Origin: Marinobacter salinexigens | Lineage (GTDB): Bacteria; Pseudomonadota; Gammaproteobacteria; Pseudomonadales; Oleiphilaceae | DNA: 64,000 nt | Direction of reading: 5' to 3' | Assembly (NCBI RefSeq): GCF_008370345.1 | Contig: NZ_VTUU01000013.1 | Span: 23,107-87,106 of the forward strand | Shown here: positions 16,882 through 26,917 of the stretch, piece after piece | Position numbering within the stretch: the stretch's first letter is position 1 | Layout of the letters: each line of letters opens with the position of its first letter | The notes under the pieces: generated by a model | The model's database searches: none | What the model saw: only the letters and a program-made list of their open reading frames with translations | What the model was told of the DNA's origin: nothing | Program-made: the position numbers and the translations under genes

Positions 16882-18765
16882 GATAGCCCCTCTCTGAGCG
16901 AGTTCGATCTGCACCTCTTCGGTGAGGGGCGTCATTGGCATATCTACAATGTGCTGGGCGCTCACCCCCGCAGTGAAAATGGTGTTGAAGGTGTCCAGTT
17001 TGCTGTTTGGGCTCCCAATGCAATCAGAGTCAGCGTTATCGGCGATTTCAACGATTGGAACGCGGATCACCACCCCATGCTGGCTCACGGGTCGAGTGGC
17101 GTCTGGTCCGCGTTTGTACCCGCAGTGCATGCAGGAGCCATCTATAAGTTTTCAATTACCAGCAAGAGCGGCCGCAGGCTGATCAAGACGGATCCGTATG
17201 GTCAAAGCTTTGAACTGAGGCCCTCAAATGCAGCGATTGTCACCGAACGAGCCCGGTTCAGCTGGGGTGACGGCGATTGGCTGGCTCGCAGAGGCCGCTG
17301 GAACTGGCAACATTCGCCGGTTTCGATCTACGAAGTTCATGCGGCCTCCTGGCGACACCACGGATCGGGCCGCTGGTTAACCTACCGAGAACTCGCTGAC
17401 CAACTGGTGCCATACGTTCTTGAAATGGGGTTTACTCATATCGAACTCCTCCCCGTCACAGAACATCCACTGGATGAGTCCTGGGGCTACCAGACAACCG
17501 GCTACTATGCGCCTACCAGTCGATTCGGCAGCCCGGATGACCTGCGTTACCTGGTGGACGAATGCCATCGCCACGGTATCGGCGTCATTCTGGACTGGGT
17601 TCCTGGCCATTTCCCTACCGATGAACATGCGTTGGCCAGGTTTGATGGAACTGCCCTGTACGAACACGAAGACCCCCGTAAAGGGCGACATAAGGATTGG
17701 GGCACGCTGATCTACAACTATGGCCGCCACGAAGTGCGTAATTTCCTGATTGGTAGTGCCCTTTTCTGGCTCGATGCCTTCCACATTGACGGTCTCAGGG
17801 TCGATGCGGTTGCCTCCATGCTTTACCTCAATTACTCAAGGTCGGAAGGTGAGTGGCTTCCAAATGTCCACGGGGGCCATGAAAACCTGGAAGCGATAGA
17901 GTTTCTGAAAGAGTTGAATCGGGTATGCCAGCAACGTTTCCCCGGAACACTGATGATTGCGGAAGAATCGACCTCCTGGCCGGCTGTGACCCGGCCACCA
18001 GAGTTGGGGGGCCTGGGTTTTAACCTCAAATGGAACATGGGGTGGATGCACGATACCCTGAATTACCTTCATCACGACCCCGTACATCGGCAATTTCACC
18101 ACGATAAGCTGACATTTGGGTTACTTTACGCCTTCTCTGAGAACTTCATGCTCCCGCTTTCCCATGATGAAGTGGTCCACAGAAAAGGAAGCCTGATCAA
18201 CAAAATGCCCGGTGACGACTGGCAGAAACGTGCGAGCCTTCGGCTTTTGTTCAGCTACCAATTCACCTATCCCGGTGCCAAGTTGTTGTTTATGGGTGGT
18301 GAGTTTGGCCAAAGCCGGGAATGGAATGAAAGCCGTGAACTGGACTGGGGGCTCCTGGTCACCCCCGAGAATCAAGGCCTGAAAAAGCTCGTTCAGGACC
18401 TTAACGGCCTTTACCGACGTGAACCGTCCCTCCATGGACAGGGATTCGATCCGTCCGGCTTTGAGTGGATTGATTGTCACGACTCGACGCAGTCTGCCGT
18501 TAGTTACGTGCGCTGTAGTGGAGATGAGTCGACGGTTATTGTTCTCAATTTCACGCCAGTTCCCCGTTTTTGTTACCGGATCGGCGTTCCATCCCCGGGC
18601 ACCTGGCAGGAAGTCTTTAATTCAGACTCCGAATATTATGGTGGAAGTAATCTGGGTAATCCTTTTCCAATGGTTACTGATGACCAACCCTGGATGGGGC
18701 GATCACAATCCATTGAACTGACCTTGCCACCGTTGGGTGCGGTCATACTGAGACCTGCGTCATGA
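16879..18765 (+). CDS. glgB: 1,4-alpha-glucan branching enzyme
   Basis: GH13 enzyme that creates alpha-1,6 branches in glycogen. The 628-residue product lacks the extra N-terminal domain of the 728-residue E. coli enzyme and begins directly with the carbohydrate-binding beta domain (HWHIYNVLGAHP, VQFAVWAPNA). Catalytic residues are Asp309 in LRVDAVASM, Glu362 in MIAEEST and the Asp of LSHDEVVH. The ATG lies in the second copy of a 16-bp duplication; the first copy makes a mini-ORF overlapping the start, which could reduce or couple translation. It is first gene of the plus block and overlaps glgA by four bases. Confidence 0.94.
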   Translation: MDSPSLSEFDLHLFGEGRHWHIYNVLGAHPRSENGVEGVQFAVWAPNAIRVSVIGDFNDWNADHHPMLAHGSSGVWSAFVPAVHAGAIYKFSITSKSGRRLIKTDPYGQSFELRPSNAAIVTERARFSWGDGDWLARRGRWNWQHSPVSIYEVHAASWRHHGSGRWLTYRELADQLVPYVLEMGFTHIELLPVTEHPLDESWGYQTTGYYAPTSRFGSPDDLRYLVDECHRHGIGVILDWVPGHFPTDEHALARFDGTALYEHEDPRKGRHKDWGTLIYNYGRHEVRNFLIGSALFWLDAFHIDGLRVDAVASMLYLNYSRSEGEWLPNVHGGHENLEAIEFLKELNRVCQQRFPGTLMIAEESTSWPAVTRPPELGGLGFNLKWNMGWMHDTLNYLHHDPVHRQFHHDKLTFGLLYAFSENFMLPLSHDEVVHRKGSLINKMPGDDWQKRASLRLLFSYQFTYPGAKLLFMGGEFGQSREWNESRELDWGLLVTPENQGLKKLVQDLNGLYRREPSLHGQGFDPSGFEWIDCHDSTQSAVSYVRCSGDESTVIVLNFTPVPRFCYRIGVPSPGTWQEVFNSDSEYYGGSNLGNPFPMVTDDQPWMGRSQSIELTLPPLGAVILRPAS

Positions 18766-20228
18766 TCCGGGTTTTATTTGCCACCAGCGAGGTTTTTCCG
18801 TTGGTAAAAACCGGTGGCCTGGCCGATGTTTCGGCAAGTTTGCCCGAGGCTCTGTGTCGCAACGGCTATGACGTCAATATACTTCTGCCTGGCTACCCTA
18901 CTGCGCTAAGCGCGGCCCGGAGTGCGGGTTCGCGTCGGCAGGCCCGCTTCTCCATCGGACAGTACGAAGTCAGCCTTTGGCGTACCCGCCTGCCGGGAAC
19001 GGCGGTTTCTTTGTGGCTGGTGGACTGCCCTTCGCTTTTTCAACGTGACGGCAACCCCTACCAGAACGATGAGGGTGAAGACTGGTGGGACAACGCTCAT
19101 CGATACCACCTGTTTGCCAGGGTTGGCGTGATGATGTCCCTCGGCCAGGCCGGAATTAATTGGGTTCCGGACATCGTGCATTGCAACGACTGGCAAACGG
19201 GACTGATCCCGGCTTACCTGTCCCATTACAAACACCGGCCCGGTTTGGTCTTCACCATCCATAACCTGGCCTATCAGGGGCTATTCTCCCACGAAACCTT
19301 CCGGGCTCTGGGGCTGCCGGATTCGCTCTGGCAATTTGATCAACTGGAATTTCACGGGCAGCTTTCGTTCATTAAAGGTGGCCTGGTATTCAGTGACCGG
19401 GTAACCACAGTCAGCCCGGGGTATGCCAATGAAATCCAGAGGCCGGAGTTTGGATATGGCCTGGATGGCCTACTGCGGCACAGGCAGCAGGCGCTGGTGG
19501 GCATTCTTAACGGCATCGATACCCGGCAGTGGAACCCCGAAGAGGATGAACATCTTGAGTTTCATTACGGCATCGATCACCTTAAAAACAAGGCTCAATG
19601 CCAGACTCGTCTGCGTCAGGAATTGGGCCTGGCCATGGACGGTGCTCCGTTACTGGGTTTCGTTGGCCGTCTGGTAGAGCAAAAAGGCATCGACTGGCTG
19701 TTGGACGTCATTCCCCCATTGCTTGAACGTGGCTGCCAGTTTGTTGTTCTGGGCGCCGGCGAGGAACGTTATCAGGTGCCGCTCAGACAACTTGCCCGTG
19801 ACTGGCCGCAGCAACTATCGCTCACCCTGGGCTATAACGAAGGACTCTCCCACGGGATTACCGCGGGCGCGGATATTTTCCTGATGCCATCCCGTTATGA
19901 ACCTTGCGGCCTGAACCAGCTGTACAGCCTGCGTTATGGAACTATTCCGGTGGTTCATGGGGTCGGTGGTCTTGGCGATACGGTGTTTGATCCGGCAGAA
20001 GTGGATGGCCATAAGGCGAATGGCTTCCGCTTTCGGGAACCTCACTCAGGGGCGCTGCTGCACGCCATAGAACGGGCTCTTGATTGCATGAACAACCGCA
20101 AAGCCTGGCACCGGTTACAGGAGAACGGTATGGCCGGCGACTACTCATGGAAGAGAAGCGCGACTCTGTACGGTGAGCTATACCAGAGCATAGTGACTGA
20201 ACGGGAACAACTTACACAGGATCCCTGA
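18762..20228 (+). CDS. glgA: Glycogen synthase (ADP-glucose)
   Basis: GT5 enzyme that extends alpha-1,4-glucan chains from ADP-glucose supplied by GlgC. The 488-residue product has the ADP-glucose motif KTGGLADV at residues 15-22, HCNDWQTGLIPAYL, and the C-terminal PSRYEPCGLNQLYSLRYGT with the catalytic glutamate. It starts at the ATGA overlap with the glgB stop, showing translational coupling, and is followed after 37 bases by the second phosphorylase gene. Confidence 0.95.
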   Translation: MIRVLFATSEVFPLVKTGGLADVSASLPEALCRNGYDVNILLPGYPTALSAARSAGSRRQARFSIGQYEVSLWRTRLPGTAVSLWLVDCPSLFQRDGNPYQNDEGEDWWDNAHRYHLFARVGVMMSLGQAGINWVPDIVHCNDWQTGLIPAYLSHYKHRPGLVFTIHNLAYQGLFSHETFRALGLPDSLWQFDQLEFHGQLSFIKGGLVFSDRVTTVSPGYANEIQRPEFGYGLDGLLRHRQQALVGILNGIDTRQWNPEEDEHLEFHYGIDHLKNKAQCQTRLRQELGLAMDGAPLLGFVGRLVEQKGIDWLLDVIPPLLERGCQFVVLGAGEERYQVPLRQLARDWPQQLSLTLGYNEGLSHGITAGADIFLMPSRYEPCGLNQLYSLRYGTIPVVHGVGGLGDTVFDPAEVDGHKANGFRFREPHSGALLHAIERALDCMNNRKAWHRLQENGMAGDYSWKRSATLYGELYQSIVTEREQLTQDP

Positions 20229-20265
20229 CGTACCTGGCACTTATTTGCCCGCACAGGAGGCAATC

Positions 20266-22818
20266 ATGCAAAAGGCTACTGAATTCCGTCTTGAGGCTCG
20301 CCCGCGTCTTCCTGAAGCCCTTGAACGGCTTGATGAACTTGCCAACGACCTGTTCTATAGCTGGGATAACGGGGTAAGAAGCCTGTTTGCTCGTATTGAC
20401 CTTCCACTCTGGCAAAAGGTGGAACACAACCCGAAACTGTTTTTGCGGCGGGTAGCGCAGGCATCTCTTGAAGAAGCGGCAGAAGATCGCGCCTTTCTCG
20501 GCGAATACCGGCGGGTTCTGAGTAGCTACGACGCCTATCTGGAAGCCTCTCCGGTTCCCGAAGTTTCAGATAAGCTGAATCCTGATGAAGCCCTTGTGGC
20601 CTATTTCTGCGCCGAATTCGGCTTCCACGAGAGTTTCCCTATCTATTCCGGGGGCCTGGGTATCCTTGCCGGAGATCACTGTAAGGCGGCCAGCGATTTG
20701 GGATTGCCTTTTGTGGCGGTTGGTCTTCTGTATCAGCAGGGTTACTTCATACAGACCATTGATCCTCAGGGCCATCAGATTGCCCGCTACCACTCCCATT
20801 CCAGTGATGAGCTCCCAATTTCTCCTGTGATGGTTTCGGGCGAATGGCTCAAAGTCACGGTTCCCTTCCCCGGCCGCACAGTCACCGCATGCGTATGGGA
20901 AGCACGAGTTGGTCACATCAGGCTTTACCTCCTCGATACCCATACCAGGGAAAACTCAGCGGAGGACCAGGAGTTGACCCTTCAATTATACGGAGGTGAT
21001 GAATCGACCCGGATCGGGCAGGAAATGTTGCTGGGCATTGGTGGTACCCGCGTGATTCAGGCATTAGGGCTCAAGCCAACGGTATGGCATATCAATGAAG
21101 GGCACGCAGCCTTCCAGATACTCGAACGTTGCAGGGTCAAAATGTTGGAAGGGTTGGAGTTCGAGGCCGCGCTGGAAGCCGTTGCAGGAGCAACGCTGTT
21201 TACAACCCATACGCCTGTTCCGGCCGGTCATGACATCTTCTCTAAAGGCCTCATGCAACACGCCATGGGCGATTACCTGAACGAAGCCGGACTGAACTTT
21301 GACAAAGTCTTTGATCTGGGTGGCAAAAACGGTGGGGAAAGTTTCAATATGACCAGCCTGGGCCTGCGCGGCTCACGTTTCCATAATGGCGTCAGTCGTA
21401 TCCACGGTGGCGTTGCCTCTGAAATGGAGGGGGCTATCTGGCCTCAGGTCCCGCCCGCGGAGAATCCGATTGGGTACATTACCAATGGCGTCCATGTGCC
21501 CACGTTTCTGGCACCAGAATGGGCAAGCCTTTTCGATATTCAGGCTCCTTCTTGGAAAAGCGAACTGCGCAGTCCCGGATTCTGGGAATTTGTCGACAAC
21601 ATCCCGGATTATCATTACTGGAGCGTCCACAAGGCCCTCAAACAGCAAATGGCCGAGTTTGTCGTTGACCGCCTGGGGCGTCAGCATAGACGCAATGGTA
21701 CCGGGCACTCGGTAACTGAACGAATGACCCGGCAACTGGTATCACCAGAAAAAGATACGCTGGTGATCGGGTTCGCCCGCCGCTTTGCCACCTATAAACG
21801 CGCTACACTCATTTTCTCAGACCTGCAGCGCCTTGAATCTATCCTCACCCATCCTGACCAGCCCGTGGTCCTGGTGTTTGCGGGTAAAGCCCATCCAAAG
21901 GACAAGCCCGGCCAGCACCTGATCAAAGTCATTCACGACCTGTCGATGAATCCTGCCTTCATGGGCCACATCGTTCTGCTTGAAGATTATGATCAGGCCA
22001 TGGCCCGCCGTTTGCTGAGCGGAGTCGACGTATGGCTGAACACCCCGGAATATCCCAAGGAAGCCAGCGGTACTTCCGGCGAAAAGGCCGCGCTGAACGG
22101 AGCACTTAACCTGAGTGTACTGGACGGCTGGTGGGGAGAAGGCTACGACGGTTCCAATGGCTGGGCCATCACGCCAAGAGATACCCAGCTTGACCACGAA
22201 TTCAGGAACGAAGAAGAAGCCCGGGACCTCCTGGATCTTCTGGAATTCGAAATCGTGCCGCTCTATTACGACCGGGCAGCGCTGGGCTATTCCAGCGGAT
22301 GGGTTAAGCGTTCCAAAAACTCCATGAAAACCATCACGCCCAGATTCAACAGTCAGCGAATGGTGATGGACTACGTGGATCAGTATTACTGCACTGCCTC
22401 AGCGCAGGGGCAGAAGCTCTCGGTAAATCAGGGAGCGTTGGCGATTGAGCTGGCAGCCTGGAAGCAGCGGGTACACCAGGCCTGGCCAGGAGTTTCCTTT
22501 AACATAAGCGGAACCGTGGTGAGCCAGTGCTCCCACGATGAAACTGTCGAAATTCGTGTGGAGGCCGCTCTGAATGGGTTGACGGCGATGGATGTGCGCG
22601 TCGAATGCCTGGTTGCACCCAAATGCACCGGCACCCACGAATCACCGGGCCCAGGGCTGGTGTTGCTCGAGTATGAATCAGAGTCGGACGGGAAAACGGT
22701 CTATTCTGCCCGGGTATCGCCACCCTATCCCGGTCTTCAGTCACTGAAACTTCGGATGTACCCCTACCATGACGCCCTCACCCACCCTCTGGAAATGGGC
22801 GCCATGCTCTGGGTTTGA
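20266..22818 (+). CDS. glgP: Alpha-glucan phosphorylase, second copy
   Basis: GT35 phosphorylase of 850 residues with PLP lysine Lys607 in GTSGEK, the family motifs IYSGGLGILAGDHCKAASDLG and GFARRFATYKRA, and an N-terminal DUF3417-like region (ELANDLFYSWDNGVRSLF). It is of the same type as the minus-block enzyme but clearly diverged: the lysine motif here is GTSGEKAALNG instead of GTSGMKILVNG. AGGAGG lies five bases before the ATG. As third gene of the glgBA block it may be made together with the synthetic enzymes. The stop is seven bases from that of the convergent esterase. Confidence 0.9.
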   Translation: MQKATEFRLEARPRLPEALERLDELANDLFYSWDNGVRSLFARIDLPLWQKVEHNPKLFLRRVAQASLEEAAEDRAFLGEYRRVLSSYDAYLEASPVPEVSDKLNPDEALVAYFCAEFGFHESFPIYSGGLGILAGDHCKAASDLGLPFVAVGLLYQQGYFIQTIDPQGHQIARYHSHSSDELPISPVMVSGEWLKVTVPFPGRTVTACVWEARVGHIRLYLLDTHTRENSAEDQELTLQLYGGDESTRIGQEMLLGIGGTRVIQALGLKPTVWHINEGHAAFQILERCRVKMLEGLEFEAALEAVAGATLFTTHTPVPAGHDIFSKGLMQHAMGDYLNEAGLNFDKVFDLGGKNGGESFNMTSLGLRGSRFHNGVSRIHGGVASEMEGAIWPQVPPAENPIGYITNGVHVPTFLAPEWASLFDIQAPSWKSELRSPGFWEFVDNIPDYHYWSVHKALKQQMAEFVVDRLGRQHRRNGTGHSVTERMTRQLVSPEKDTLVIGFARRFATYKRATLIFSDLQRLESILTHPDQPVVLVFAGKAHPKDKPGQHLIKVIHDLSMNPAFMGHIVLLEDYDQAMARRLLSGVDVWLNTPEYPKEASGTSGEKAALNGALNLSVLDGWWGEGYDGSNGWAITPRDTQLDHEFRNEEEARDLLDLLEFEIVPLYYDRAALGYSSGWVKRSKNSMKTITPRFNSQRMVMDYVDQYYCTASAQGQKLSVNQGALAIELAAWKQRVHQAWPGVSFNISGTVVSQCSHDETVEIRVEAALNGLTAMDVRVECLVAPKCTGTHESPGPGLVLLEYESESDGKTVYSARVSPPYPGLQSLKLRMYPYHDALTHPLEMGAMLWV

Positions 22819-22825
22819 TGCCAGA

Positions 22826-23485
22826 TTAAAGGGCGTGTCGGCGGATGAAGCGACCGATATCGACCACTTCCTCCAGGCAAACGCTGTGTTCCATGGGGTA
22901 GGTCTGATAGCTGGGATCAAATCCCATGGACTTCAGTGTTTCAACACTCTGCACCCCCAGCGATTCCTGCACCACGGGATCGAATGTGCCATGGTATATG
23001 TTGATGGGAATGCCGGCATTAACGGTATTGGGTTCAACGGTTTTTGCGGTAGCGAAGTACGTCGACAGGGCAATCAGGCCTGCCAGTCGCTTAGGGTATG
23101 TGAGGGCTAATTCGTAGGCAACAGCCCCACCCTGGGAAAAGCCTGCAATGATGATGTTTTCTGACGGGATACCCCGCTCTATTTCCTGGTCGACAAGCCT
23201 GGCCACCGCATCCGCAGATTGCCTGAGTTGCCCGGTATCAACCACACGGTCAATATCCATCGCTTTGATGTCGTACCATGCTGGCATCACCATGCCACCA
23301 TTGATAGTGACCGGGAGATTGGGCGCGTGAGGGAAAATGAAGCGCACCGCAGCATCGTCCGGTAGGCCCAGTTCGGGTACCACAGGCTCAAAATCATGTC
23401 CGCTCGCTCCCAGGCCGTGAAGCCAGATGACGGCTGCGGTTGGGTTAGAAGCGGTTTCTATTTCGATGTACTGCAAATCCTGCAC
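22826..23485 (-). CDS. Carboxylesterase/phospholipase of the alpha/beta-hydrolase fold
   Basis: Serine hydrolase of the small bacterial carboxylesterase (EstB/acyl-protein thioesterase) family, 219 residues. The catalytic triad is visible as Ser in GFSQGG, Asp in GTFDPVV and His in MEHSVCLEE, with the oxyanion-hole motif LHGLGASG. It starts with GTG preceded by GAGGT six bases upstream. It follows the PlsC-like gene by 12 bases on the same strand and is probably cotranscribed. The natural ester is not known. Confidence 0.87.
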   Translation of the reverse strand: MQDLQYIEIETASNPTAAVIWLHGLGASGHDFEPVVPELGLPDDAAVRFIFPHAPNLPVTINGGMVMPAWYDIKAMDIDRVVDTGQLRQSADAVARLVDQEIERGIPSENIIIAGFSQGGAVAYELALTYPKRLAGLIALSTYFATAKTVEPNTVNAGIPINIYHGTFDPVVQESLGVQSVETLKSMGFDPSYQTYPMEHSVCLEEVVDIGRFIRRHAL

Positions 23486-23497
23486 GTGGGTACCTCA

Positions 23498-24715
23498 TCA
23501 AGCTCGTTTAGGGGCTACGGGAGTTTTCTGCTCGGCTGATTCCCCATTGGCTTCCAAAGCCGTCACAACCGGGTTGGCATACATGTCCAGCAGATAGGGG
23601 CGAATGGCCGGGTCACAGGCCTCAAGCCGGCGCTCAAGTTCAGCCTCAGCCGCTTCTATTTCCGCCGCAGACCAGGTTTCCGCCGTCACAACGGAATCAC
23701 TGACGCTGTCCGGCGTGTCATGGGCTTCCGGGTGGATGCCTCTCATCTGGTAAGCTACGAGGTTCGAGGCGTGCAAATGATAATTGGCGTGCATCTCCCG
23801 ATCGATACGATCTGCCATGTCTTTGGCGTTCGCTGGCGCGTCGGTGATCGGTGCACCAAAGTGCACGTGCACATGGCCCTTGAAGCCTGTCAGACCACGC
23901 ATGATCTGCTCGGTGTCCTCACCCTCAGCCTTGGTGTAGGAACCCGCTCTTGCCCGGGTTTCCAGCTCCCTGGCTTTGTCGGCATCACACGGGTCGTATT
24001 CATAGGCGATGGACACGGGCACGACATGCAGGCGGTTCATGGCTTCAGCAAAGCTGAGTCCGCTCTTCTTGAGGCTCATGTAAAACATCTTGATGATGGC
24101 CGGGTCGGTAAAATCCAGGCCGTCTTTCGCACGCCCTTCCCGCTGTGCAATCCAGATGCTGTGATTGGTCTCGATACTGTGGTTTATGAAGCCGGAGAGC
24201 GTCAGATAGGCATCACGCATTTCCCTCGGGCTGGTCATGTTCCTGCGAACAACGAAGCTTTTGTTGAGACGCATCATCTCAGCAAACACACGGTTGGCCA
24301 GCAGATTGTCTCCAATGGCAATACGAGTGGTATTAAATCCGTTATGAAACAGCAGATGGTTAACCACCATCGGATCAAAAACAATATCCCGATGGTTGGA
24401 GATAAACAGGTGGGCACTTTTCTTGTCGAGATTCTCAAGGCCGCTGGTCGTCACACGGGTCGTGGTATCCTCGACCAGATCCGTGACGTATCCCGATAGA
24501 CGGGCCTGGAGATCATCAATCCGGGTGTAGTGGCCGAAATGGCTGATTAGCCATCGACGTACAAACATACGCAGAACGCCCGGAGCCCAACGAGCGACCG
24601 TTGGCGACTTGAAGCGGCCAACCATATCCAGAAATTCCTGGTCATTGACCAGACGGTGAATAGCGGGGCCGGTTTCTTCGTCCGAATACGGACGGATGGC
24701 ATCAAATTCCTGCAT
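23498..24715 (-). CDS. PlsC-like glycerolipid acyltransferase domain protein
   Basis: The 405-residue product has the acyltransferase box NHRDIVFDPMVV (the NHxxxxD catalytic pair) and a downstream IWIAQREGRAKDGLD that corresponds to the EGTR-like substrate motif of 1-acylglycerol-3-phosphate acyltransferases. It lacks obvious transmembrane helices and is longer than PlsC, with an acidic C-terminal tail (AAEIEAAEAELERRLEAC). A specific acyl acceptor cannot be assigned. The ATG with CAGGG upstream is chosen; a GTG ten codons earlier also opens the frame. It is divergent from recQ. Confidence 0.75.
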   Translation of the reverse strand: MQEFDAIRPYSDEETGPAIHRLVNDQEFLDMVGRFKSPTVARWAPGVLRMFVRRWLISHFGHYTRIDDLQARLSGYVTDLVEDTTTRVTTSGLENLDKKSAHLFISNHRDIVFDPMVVNHLLFHNGFNTTRIAIGDNLLANRVFAEMMRLNKSFVVRRNMTSPREMRDAYLTLSGFINHSIETNHSIWIAQREGRAKDGLDFTDPAIIKMFYMSLKKSGLSFAEAMNRLHVVPVSIAYEYDPCDADKARELETRARAGSYTKAEGEDTEQIMRGLTGFKGHVHVHFGAPITDAPANAKDMADRIDREMHANYHLHASNLVAYQMRGIHPEAHDTPDSVSDSVVTAETWSAAEIEAAEAELERRLEACDPAIRPYLLDMYANPVVTALEANGESAEQKTPVAPKRA

Positions 24716-24928
24716 GTAAGCCCTGTTGTTATCGAAAGCTGGCACTGGCTGCCAGGGAGCAGTTGTTCAAAGGCGCGTTATTGTAGCGTTTCTCTCTTTT
24801 GATTGCCTCATTCAAACGTCTGTAACCGCATGACCAGCACTTAATCTGATATTATCTGCCACCTCAATTCAGGCAGTTTCCGTATCCCTGCACCAAACCC
24901 GGCTTTGGCCGGACAATCGGGTCACTTT

Positions 24929-26794
24929 ATGTTTTTTGATCAGGATTTCGAACAACTCTCTACCGAACGCCCCACCGGACAACAGAAAGATCCGGAACAG
25001 GTGCTTCATGAGGTGTTTGGATACGAGACATTCCGTCCTCTTCAGGGCGATATCATCCGTGAAGTCGTTGAAGGCCGCGATGCCCTGGTGTTGATGCCCA
25101 CCGGTGGCGGTAAATCTTTGTGTTACCAGGTGCCGGCACTGGTTCGCCCTGGCACCGCTATTGTCGTTTCCCCTCTGATCGCACTGATGCAGGATCAGGT
25201 CGCGGCCTTGCGCGAACTGGGTGTGAGGGCCGCCTATCTCAATTCAACCATGGATTTCGAGCAAGCTCGAGCAACCGAATATGCCCTCACTACCGGCGAA
25301 CTCGATCTGCTGTATTGTGCCCCCGAGCGCCTGATCCAGCCACGAACCATTGATCTTCTTCACCGGGTATCCATTTCGCTGTTTGCCATTGATGAAGCCC
25401 ATTGTGTTTCACAGTGGGGCCATGATTTCCGATCCGACTATCTCCAACTGAGCATGCTCGCCGGGCAATTCCCGGGCATTCCCCGAATTGCACTGACGGC
25501 GACAGCAGACGAGCGCACCCGTAAAGAGATCGCAGAACGCCTGTCCCTGACCGGTGCCCGCCACTTCGTCAGTGGCTTTGATCGACCGAACATACAGTAC
25601 CGGATTTCACCAAAGACAAACGCTAACAAGCAGTTACTGTCCTTTATTAATGGAGAACATGAAGGAGACTGCGGCATTGTCTACTGCCTTTCCAGAAACA
25701 AGGTTGAGGCCACTGCTCGCATGCTTGCAGATAAAGGCTATAACGCACTGCCCTATCATGCGGGCTTATCAGCAGAAGACCGGGCGAATCACCAGGAGCG
25801 ATTTCTACGGGAAGACGGAATTATCATCGTGGCAACCATTGCCTTCGGAATGGGTATCGATAAGCCAGACGTGCGTTTTGTAGCGCACCTTGATTTGCCG
25901 AAAAGTCTCGAAGCTTATTATCAGGAAACCGGCCGGGCGGGTCGTGACGGCAAGGCGTCCACCGCGTGGATGGTTTATGGCTTGCAGGACGTTATTAAAC
26001 TGCGGCAAATGCTTGAAGCGTCTCAGGGAACCGATCACTTCAAGCGTATTGAGCGGCAGAAGCTGGACGCCATGCTCGGGCTATGTGAAGTCACCGGTTG
26101 TCGCCGCCAGGTGTTATTGAACTACTTCGGAGACCAGCTCGAAGAACCCTGTGGTAACTGTGACACCTGCCAGACGCCGCCAGAAACCTGGGATGGCACG
26201 CTGGCGGTTCAGAAAGCTCTTTCGTGTGTGTACCGTACCGGCCAGCGCTTCGGAGTCACATACCTGATTGATGTCTTGAGAGGTTCTGAAAATGAACGGA
26301 TTATTCAGTCTGGTCACAATCAGGTTTCTACCTACGGCATTGGTACCGAGCTATCCACCAATGAGTGGAAATCCGTGTTTCGCCAACTGGTGGCTAATGG
26401 CTATCTTCGTGCCGACCCTGAGGGCTACGGCGCTCTGCAGCTCACCGAGAAGTGCCGCCCGCTACTCAAAGGGGCAGAGTCGATCCAGTTGAGGAAAGAT
26501 CCGGTGGTAAAATCGGAATCACGGGGAAGCAAAGGTCGAAAGCCTTCAGGTTCAGAAATTCGGGATCAGATTACCGATCAGGCTGGCTGGGAAGCCTTGC
26601 GGGCGTGCAGGAAAGCGCTGGCGGAGCAACAGGGTGTTCCTCCCTATGTGATATTCCATGATGCAACTTTGTTTGACATGCTCGAACGCCGCCCGGCAAC
26701 GCTGGAAGAATTGTCTGAAGTGAACGGTGTCGGTGCGGCCAAGCTGGAAAAGTACGGTGAGGTATTTCTTGAAACGCTCGCCAGCCTGAACTAG
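24929..26794 (+). CDS. recQ: ATP-dependent DNA helicase RecQ
   Basis: 3'-5' helicase acting in recombination and repair of stalled forks. The 621-residue product has the full domain set: Walker A MPTGGGKSLCYQVPA, the DEAH box AIDEAHCVSQWGHDFR, motif VI YYQETGRAGRDG, a zinc-binding RQC region with Cys in CRRQVLLNYFG and CGNCDTC, a winged helix, and a C-terminal HRDC domain (PPYVIFHDATLFDML). The chosen ATG begins MFFDQDFEQ; the frame extends eight codons upstream. Confidence 0.94.
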   Translation: MFFDQDFEQLSTERPTGQQKDPEQVLHEVFGYETFRPLQGDIIREVVEGRDALVLMPTGGGKSLCYQVPALVRPGTAIVVSPLIALMQDQVAALRELGVRAAYLNSTMDFEQARATEYALTTGELDLLYCAPERLIQPRTIDLLHRVSISLFAIDEAHCVSQWGHDFRSDYLQLSMLAGQFPGIPRIALTATADERTRKEIAERLSLTGARHFVSGFDRPNIQYRISPKTNANKQLLSFINGEHEGDCGIVYCLSRNKVEATARMLADKGYNALPYHAGLSAEDRANHQERFLREDGIIIVATIAFGMGIDKPDVRFVAHLDLPKSLEAYYQETGRAGRDGKASTAWMVYGLQDVIKLRQMLEASQGTDHFKRIERQKLDAMLGLCEVTGCRRQVLLNYFGDQLEEPCGNCDTCQTPPETWDGTLAVQKALSCVYRTGQRFGVTYLIDVLRGSENERIIQSGHNQVSTYGIGTELSTNEWKSVFRQLVANGYLRADPEGYGALQLTEKCRPLLKGAESIQLRKDPVVKSESRGSKGRKPSGSEIRDQITDQAGWEALRACRKALAEQQGVPPYVIFHDATLFDMLERRPATLEELSEVNGVGAAKLEKYGEVFLETLASLN

Positions 26795-26917
26795 GCGGTG
26801 AAATTTTTAACACTATTTTTGAATGTTTTAGCGTTTTTATTGAAGATTCTGTTCTAAAGTTAGGGATAAAGCAGCACCGTTCCGCTAGGGGAATAGGCCC
26901 TGATAGAAAGGATTCTG

